Source: Planctomycetota bacterium (GTDB lineage Bacteria; Planctomycetota; Phycisphaerae; Phycisphaerales; UBA1924). From it: a stretch of DNA of 64,000 bases. Made by a program: the position numbers and the translations under genes. Positions 55,305 through 64,000 of the stretch are shown in pieces. The stretch's first letter is position 1. The number at the start of each line of letters is the position of its first letter. The notes beneath the pieces were generated by a model, which saw only the letters and a list, made by a program, of their open reading frames with translations, did no database searches and had not been told where the DNA came from. Where the stretch lies: assembly GCA_963204725.1 (NCBI GenBank), contig CAUJHH010000006.1:1-64000 (forward strand). The letters run 5' to 3'.

Positions 55305-55388
55305 GATCGGAGCACCGACCTCTGGGCGTGTGCGGAGGAGCGATGCTATGCGGGACGCATGTGTGTGGGGCGTGAGCCGGAGCGAGGA

Positions 55389-55997
55389 TTACTCGCCGAG
55401 GGCGTCTTTCGCGCGAGCGCGGAGCTTGGCGGCGCCGGTGCTGTCCAGCGTGTCCCGCATGTGGCGGAGCTGGGTCGCGACGGACGCATCCACCAGCTGA
55501 TCGCCGATGCGGAACTTGACGCCGCCGATCATCGCGCTGTCGGTGTAGGGATGGAGGACGATGTCCTTGCCGAGCGAGGTCGAGAGCTTGCTCTTGATTC
55601 CTGCGAGGGAATCGGCGTTGAGCGGCTCGGCAGTGAAGACGTCGACCTCGACGCGGCCGAACATCTCCTGGGCGAGGGCGTCGAACGCGGCGACGATCGC
55701 GGGGAGATGGGAGAGCCGCCCCTTCTTGTTGAGCACGCAGAGAAAGTTGACGACGAGCGGGTCGGCGCGGTTGGCGAAGATCTTCTGGATCGAGGCGGAC
55801 CGCTGCCCGGTGGGGACGACGCGCGAAGCGAGGAACTCGTTGAAGCTCGCGTCCGTGCGGGCGAGCTCGAGGGTGTCCTCGAGCTGTCCGAGGATCGTCT
55901 CGATCGCACCGCGTCCGCCCTTGCCATTGACGAGCTCGAAGAGCGAGCGGGCGTAGGTGTGGGCGAGTGCGTCGGGCTGAGATTCGATGAGGGGCAT
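55389..55997 (-). CDS. atpH: F1 ATP synthase delta subunit
   Basis: A 202-residue delta (OSCP) subunit that links the b stalk to F1. It opens ALAHTYARSLFELV, has the NFLCVLNKKGRLSHLPAIV region, and ends with IGGVKFRIGDQLVDASV, the conserved C-terminal strand. GGAG is seven bases before the ATG. It is the last ATP synthase gene of this operon: atpA, atpG, atpD and atpC do not follow, the next gene being an MFS exporter. Confidence 0.94.
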   Translation of the reverse strand: MPLIESQPDALAHTYARSLFELVNGKGGRGAIETILGQLEDTLELARTDASFNEFLASRVVPTGQRSASIQKIFANRADPLVVNFLCVLNKKGRLSHLPAIVAAFDALAQEMFGRVEVDVFTAEPLNADSLAGIKSKLSTSLGKDIVLHPYTDSAMIGGVKFRIGDQLVDASVATQLRHMRDTLDSTGAAKLRARAKDALGE

Positions 55998-56071
55998 GGA
56001 GGCGCTCCGTCGGACGGGGAGAGTGGGATCTTGAACCGCACCGCACAAGGGAGCGGCGCCAGCGGGGTCGA

Positions 56072-56746
56072 TCAGTTGCGAGAGCGTCCGAGTTCCGCGA
56101 GGGACTCATCGACCAGACGCTGCTGGTCGCCCGCGCCGACCTCGCGACGGAGGATCTTGCTGGCCATGGTCGTGGCGAGCGCGGTGGACTCTGCGTAGAT
56201 CTCCGCGAGGGCGGCCCGCTTGGCGCCCTCGATGTCCTTCATGGCCTTCTCACGCATCGCGCCGAGTTCGACATCGGCCTTGGCCTTGAGTTCGTTGGCG
56301 ACGGACTGCTGCTGCAGGCGTGCCTGCTCGATCATCTTGTTGGCCTCGGCACGGGCCTCGGCGAGGTTCTGCTGGTACTGCTCGAGAGCCTCCTTGGCCT
56401 GGCGGCGGGCGTCTTCCGCGTTCTTGATCTCCGAGCGGATCTTGGACTCGCGCTCAGCGAGGCCGGCGCTGATCTTCGGCCAGACCTGCGTGGAGAGGAT
56501 GAAGAGGACGATCCCGAAGACGATCAGCGTGGCGACCGCCGGGGCGATTGCCTGCTTGAGCGTGGGGACGGGGCCCACTTCTTCGTGCGAGCCGTGGCCA
56601 TCGGCAGCGCCGTGGCCATCTGCTGCGGGGGCGCCGTGTGAAGCGGCGGGGGCAGCGACGTGCGGGGTCGCCATCGCCTTGCCCGCTGCGAACGGCGCGA
56701 TGGCGAGGAGTGCGAGAACGGTGAAGGTACGGATCAGACGCGTCAT
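56072..56746 (-). CDS. atpF: F0 ATP synthase b subunit with signal peptide and His-rich linker
   Basis: A 224-residue b subunit. Unlike typical b (about 160 aa) it starts with a predicted signal peptide (FTVLALLAIAPFAAGKAMA), then a His/Ala/Gly-rich segment (about 30-56, five His). The transmembrane helix follows (about 68-90: AVATLIVFGIVLFILSTQVW), then the long charged coiled coil of the peripheral stalk (ESKIRSEIKNAEDARRQAKE onward). If the signal is cleaved, the mature N-terminus faces the periplasm, consistent with b topology. It lies between atpE and atpH. Confidence 0.93.
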   Translation of the reverse strand: MTRLIRTFTVLALLAIAPFAAGKAMATPHVAAPAASHGAPAADGHGAADGHGSHEEVGPVPTLKQAIAPAVATLIVFGIVLFILSTQVWPKISAGLAERESKIRSEIKNAEDARRQAKEALEQYQQNLAEARAEANKMIEQARLQQQSVANELKAKADVELGAMREKAMKDIEGAKRAALAEIYAESTALATTMASKILRREVGAGDQQRLVDESLAELGRSRN

Positions 56747-56877
56747 CGGAGGTGTCTCCGTTCGAGATGATCGGACAAGTGTCGCCCGGTTGCACGGCCT
56801 GCGCCGGGCGCGGAGCGATTCGGAAAGCCGCACGGGCGTCTCTCGACGCCTGTGCGGGAGTGCGCTGCGAGGGCCGA

Positions 56878-58233
<1,356 letters not shown>

Positions 58234-58237
<4 letters not shown>

Positions 58238-58671
58238 CGTGCGAAGTCCTCCGGACCACCGAGTGAGGCCCGCTTGAGGGCGGAAATGGAGACAAACGTT
58301 TCAACAACCAGCGTGACCAGCGAGGTGGCGAGAAAGGAGCCCCAGAAGGGCGTCGGCACCGGGCGGATCGAGAGGAGCAGCGCGAGCGCGAGCCCGAGCG
58401 AGAGGAACATGCGTGCAGAGGAGCCGAAGACCACCACCAGCGACCAGCGAGCAGCGGGCCGGGCCGGCAGCAGGCTGATGGTGATGACCCACGCCAGCGC
58501 AACGCTGATGGCAACGCCGGCCCCGAGAAGGGCCGCGATGCCGTGGTCGATCGAGCGGTTCCACCACATGACGGTGGCCAGGGAACCGACGACCACACCC
58601 GGGCAGAGCGCACCCATGGCGAGGGTCGGAACCGGAAGCCGGATTGCGGGTTGGGCAACCATAAACGACAT
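58234..58671 (-). CDS. atpI: AtpI-like ATP synthase assembly protein
   Basis: A 145-residue membrane protein with four predicted helices (near 17-38, 43-65, 75-95 and 100-122), in the position and size of AtpI, which helps c-ring assembly. Sequence similarity by eye is weak, so the name rests mainly on context. It overlaps atpB by four bases and follows atpZ after 101 bases. ATG at 58671 is the best-supported start. Confidence 0.7.
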
Positions 58672-58772
58672 GCGGAAAGGTCCAATGCCGGGCGCACAAA
58701 GGGGTGCGTCGGGCGGGGACGGGACGGGGGGCGAAACAATAGCGAAGGCCGGGCCGTTCGGCGAGTGGTCGC

Positions 58773-59192
58773 TCACTTGGATTTGCCGTTCCGGACCGAT
58801 TCTGGCTGGGTCGCGCCCTTCGAGAGCTTCAGACCCTCCCGAACAAAGCGGTACATCGCGACCAGAAGCCCCACGCCCGCACCGATCAAAAGCCAACGGG
58901 GCGAGGTCTTGAACCACCAGTCCGCGAACCAGCCGAGAGCAGCGCAACCGACCACGCCGTATGCGAAATCCATCCCGATCGCGAAGACCTTTCCGGTCTG
59001 GATCGCCGAACTCCGGGGAGGCGGATTGGAATCTGGAGAGGCTTCGGCTGGGCCGGGGCGGGCGAGAACCTCTGGCATCGGAGGCGCCGGAAAGAAACCG
59101 CTCCGTGCTTCGGGCGGAGGATCGGTCCAGTCGCTCGCATCCGGCGAGAAGTCATTGTCTTCGCTCGGGTTATGGTCGTGTTCGCGGGGCAT
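58773..59192 (-). CDS. atpZ: AtpZ/AtpI-family protein (two-helix ATP synthase accessory)
   Basis: A 139-residue protein. The first 65 residues are acidic and Pro-rich, then two transmembrane helices (about 70-92 and 99-117: FAYGVVGCAALGWFADWWF, PRWLLIGAGVGLLVAMYRFV). The G-x-x-x-D-W-W/F-F-K-T-S-P motif between them is the AtpZ signature (Mg2+-linked accessory of F-type synthases). It starts 10 bases after the alaS stop, so it is probably in the same transcript. Confidence 0.82.
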   Translation of the reverse strand: MPREHDHNPSEDNDFSPDASDWTDPPPEARSGFFPAPPMPEVLARPGPAEASPDSNPPPRSSAIQTGKVFAIGMDFAYGVVGCAALGWFADWWFKTSPRWLLIGAGVGLLVAMYRFVREGLKLSKGATQPESVRNGKSK

Positions 59193-59202
59193 TGATGGGC
59201 TC

Positions 59203-62124
<2,922 letters not shown>

Positions 62125-62345
62125 GGCGGTGTATGGTCCTGATAAGGTGCCGGGGGCGTCGGCTTGGATCGGTCGCCCCGACCGGGGTCGGGCTGGATTG
62201 CCCCCTGGGACACGGATCTGGTTGGGCGCGATGGTAGGTGATTGAGTGGGATCGTGGCCGGAATCGCTCGGGTGAACGTATGCGTTGGCCGATAACCCTG
62301 TGCGATTCCGGCTCTTGGTGCGGACTGATCGAAAGGGACCCCGGC

Positions 62346-63764
62346 GTGATACGGCACTATGACCTTTGTGTGATTGGGAGCGGGCCCGCCGGGCAGAAGG
62401 CGGCGATCCAGGCGGCAAAGCTCGGTCGCACGGTCTGCATCATCGAGCGGGACGACATCGGCGGCGTTGCGATCAATACCGGGACCATCCCGTCTAAGGC
62501 GCTCCGCGAGGCAATCCTGAAGGCGATCGGGCGCGACTCGCCGATGCCTGGCGCCGGCGACTTTCGGGAGGCGTACGGCGCGATCACGCTTCCGCGTCTG
62601 ATCGAATCGTGTCAGCAGGTGATCCGCGCAGAGGTGGACATCGTCCGTCGTCACTTTGAGCGCAACGGTATCGCATCGATCCAGGGGCTCGGCCGGTTCA
62701 TCGATCCGCACACGGTCGAGGTCGTCAAAGCGCACTCGGTTGAACAGATCCACGCGGACTTTGTGATCGTGGCGACGGGCACGAGGCCGGCCACGGCAAA
62801 GGGTGTCGAGTTCGACGGGACCGACATTATCACATCCGACGAACTGCTCAAGCTGCCCGTGCTGCCTCACTCCATGATCATCGTCGGCGGCGGCGTGATC
62901 GGCACGGAGTACGCGTCGATGCTGAACGCGCTCGGCGTCAAGGTGACGCTGATCGAGGGGCGTAGCCGCCTGCTGGACTTTGTCGACAGCGAGATCACCG
63001 AGGCGCTGCAGTACCACCTTCGCCAGGCGGGCATGACGCTGCGACTGGGCGAGAAGGTGGTGAGCATCGAGCGGATCACGCCGCCCGCCGGGGCTCGCGC
63101 GAGCAACGACTACATGGTGGAGGCCACGCTCGAGAGCGGGAAGACGCTGCGAGCCGACTCTCTGCTCTACTGCGTCGGACGCCAGGGGTGCACGGATGCG
63201 CTGCAGCTTGACAAGGCGGGGCTCAAGGCCGACGAGCGCGGGCGGATCAAGGTCAACGCGGCGTACCAGACCGATGTGCCCCACATCTACGCCGCGGGTG
63301 ATGTCATCGGGTTCCCCGCGCTCGCCTCGACGAGCATGGAACAGGGGCGCCTCGCGGCGTGCCACATGTTTGGGGAGCGGAGCGAGCAGGTCAACGAGCT
63401 GCTGCCGTATGGGATCTACGCGATTCCGGAGATCTCGATGGTCGGCTGGACCGAGGAGCGGCTGACCAAGGAAGAGATCCCCTATGAGTGCGGCATCGCG
63501 CAGTATCGCGAGATCGCGCGCGGGCAACTGCTCGGCGATGACATCGGGATGCTCAAGCTGCTGATCCACCAGGAGAGCCATGTGATCCTGGGCGTTCACA
63601 TCATCGGAACGGGCGCGACGGAGCTGGTCCACATCGGCCAGACGGCCATGGCCTTCAACGCGACGGTGGAGTATCTCGTGAACGCGGTGTTCAACTATCC
63701 GACGCTCGCAGAGTGCTACAAGGTGGCTGCGCTCAACGGCCTGAACAAGCTCCGGAGCGTGTAG
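62346..63764 (+). CDS. sthA: Soluble pyridine nucleotide transhydrogenase (SthA-like)
   Basis: A 472-residue flavoprotein disulfide reductase family member (E. coli SthA 466 aa). The FAD motif is CVIGSGPAGQKAAIQAAKLG. At the redox site where homologues have C-x4-C it reads GGVAINTGTIPSKALRE, without the cysteine pair, as in SthA. The NAD(P) motif is IIVGGGVIGTEYASML, and IYAAGDVIGFPALAS is the second FAD loop. It equilibrates NADPH and NADH. GTG at 62346 is chosen because homologues start a few residues before the FAD motif; an ATG at 62280 would add 22 residues. Confidence 0.92.
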   Translation: MIRHYDLCVIGSGPAGQKAAIQAAKLGRTVCIIERDDIGGVAINTGTIPSKALREAILKAIGRDSPMPGAGDFREAYGAITLPRLIESCQQVIRAEVDIVRRHFERNGIASIQGLGRFIDPHTVEVVKAHSVEQIHADFVIVATGTRPATAKGVEFDGTDIITSDELLKLPVLPHSMIIVGGGVIGTEYASMLNALGVKVTLIEGRSRLLDFVDSEITEALQYHLRQAGMTLRLGEKVVSIERITPPAGARASNDYMVEATLESGKTLRADSLLYCVGRQGCTDALQLDKAGLKADERGRIKVNAAYQTDVPHIYAAGDVIGFPALASTSMEQGRLAACHMFGERSEQVNELLPYGIYAIPEISMVGWTEERLTKEEIPYECGIAQYREIARGQLLGDDIGMLKLLIHQESHVILGVHIIGTGATELVHIGQTAMAFNATVEYLVNAVFNYPTLAECYKVAALNGLNKLRSV

Positions 63765-63817
63765 CGGCCGGATGGTGATCCGAGGCCCGGTGGGCGATGC
63801 CGCGGCGGACCGCGACC

Positions 63818-63823
63818 TACGCT
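63818..63823 (+). promoter_or_regulatory. -10-like hexamer, leaderless promoter candidate
   Basis: TACGCT ends exactly six bases before the ATG at 63830, identical in sequence and spacing to the element before pyrD. No -35 was identified. Confidence 0.45.
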
Positions 63824-63829
63824 CGAACC

Positions 63830-64000
63830 ATGGCGAAGAAGAGCGCGAGCGGTGCATCTGGGAAGCCGGCGAAGTCGCGTGCGCCCGCCAAGCGATCGAC
63901 GAAGGCGAAGGGGAAGGCGGGCGATGGGGAGAGCGAATCGGAGCCGGTGCCGATCGAGGTTCCGCGCCCTCGGCCGTTGAACGAGATGATCGGGCATCGG
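63830..64000 (+). CDS. Start of an unidentified protein (3' end outside window)
   Basis: The first 57 codons of an open frame that runs off the window. It begins with a Lys/Ala/Ser-rich basic tail of about 30 residues (AKKSASGASGKPAKSRAP), then an acidic stretch, then PRPRPLNEMIGHR. The last part resembles the entry to an AAA+ ATPase such as those of clamp loaders or RarA (RP..L.E.IGH), but 13 residues are too few to decide. The start is supported by the TACGCT six bases upstream. Confidence 0.55.
   Translation, partial: MAKKSASGASGKPAKSRAPAKRSTKAKGKAGDGESESEPVPIEVPRPRPLNEMIGHR

Overview
The window is GC-rich bacterial DNA, densely coded on both strands. It most likely comes from a planctomycete of the Phycisphaerae type. 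This is inferred from the combination of several Gfo/Idh/MocA oxidoreductases and xylose-isomerase-like TIM-barrel proteins, Tat-exported members of both families, secreted proteins ending in a PEP-CTERM-like tail (Val-Pro-Ala-Pro, hydrophobic stretch, Arg cluster), a eukaryotic-type (GT3) glycogen synthase, and ATP synthase genes split between loci. No rRNA, tRNA, CRISPR array, insertion sequence or phage module was recognised, so this looks like stable chromosome.

Layout. 1-3.1 kb: 3' end of typA, then rnhA and glycogen synthase. 3.5-4.8 kb: a secreted glycine-repeat protein with its own terminator. 4.9-15.8 kb: a long leftward block of purSL, an FkbM methyltransferase, a sigma-54 response regulator, ruvC, a glycine-zipper lipoprotein, a Lon-N-domain protein, a YhaM-like nuclease, queF, a TPR lipoprotein and nfo. 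16-19.4 kb: two ECF sigma factors, one with a coupled membrane partner, and a split YeeE/YedE transporter. 19.5-22.3 kb: an SDR enzyme, an M24 peptidase and a YfiH protein. 23.3-24.8 kb: an orphan atpD. 25-28.8 kb: an unknown HTH protein, pyrD and a TPR-YggX fusion. 28.8-39.8 kb: a sugar-metabolism region with three Gfo/Idh/MocA proteins, three TIM-barrel isomerases, a nucleoside-type permease, ApbE and a heme-binding membrane protein. 39.9-42.1 kb: two membrane proteins. 42.2-50.1 kb: a complete, tightly overlapped histidine operon with two unusual fusions and a structured leader. 50-55.3 kb: a MerR/CarH-like regulator, ispG, a secreted protein and an MFS exporter. 55.4-62.1 kb: alaS followed by atpZ-atpI-atpB-atpE-atpF-atpH. 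62.3-63.8 kb: sthA, then the start of another gene.

The most notable points are these. (i) The his operon has a HisA-HisI-HisE triple fusion and a HisC-HAD fusion that probably supplies the otherwise missing histidinol-phosphate phosphatase. It is preceded by a candidate leader peptide and competing hairpins. (ii) A -10-like hexamer (TANNNT) recurs exactly six bases before start codons, which suggests that leaderless transcription is common here. (iii) Several protein architectures are odd: TPR-YggX, PurS-PurS-PurL, a His/Asp-rich tail on the ATP synthase a subunit, a Gfo/Idh/MocA protein lacking the EKP lysine, and a CarH-like regulator lacking the B12-ligand histidine. All functional statements rest on reading motifs by eye; no database search was run.
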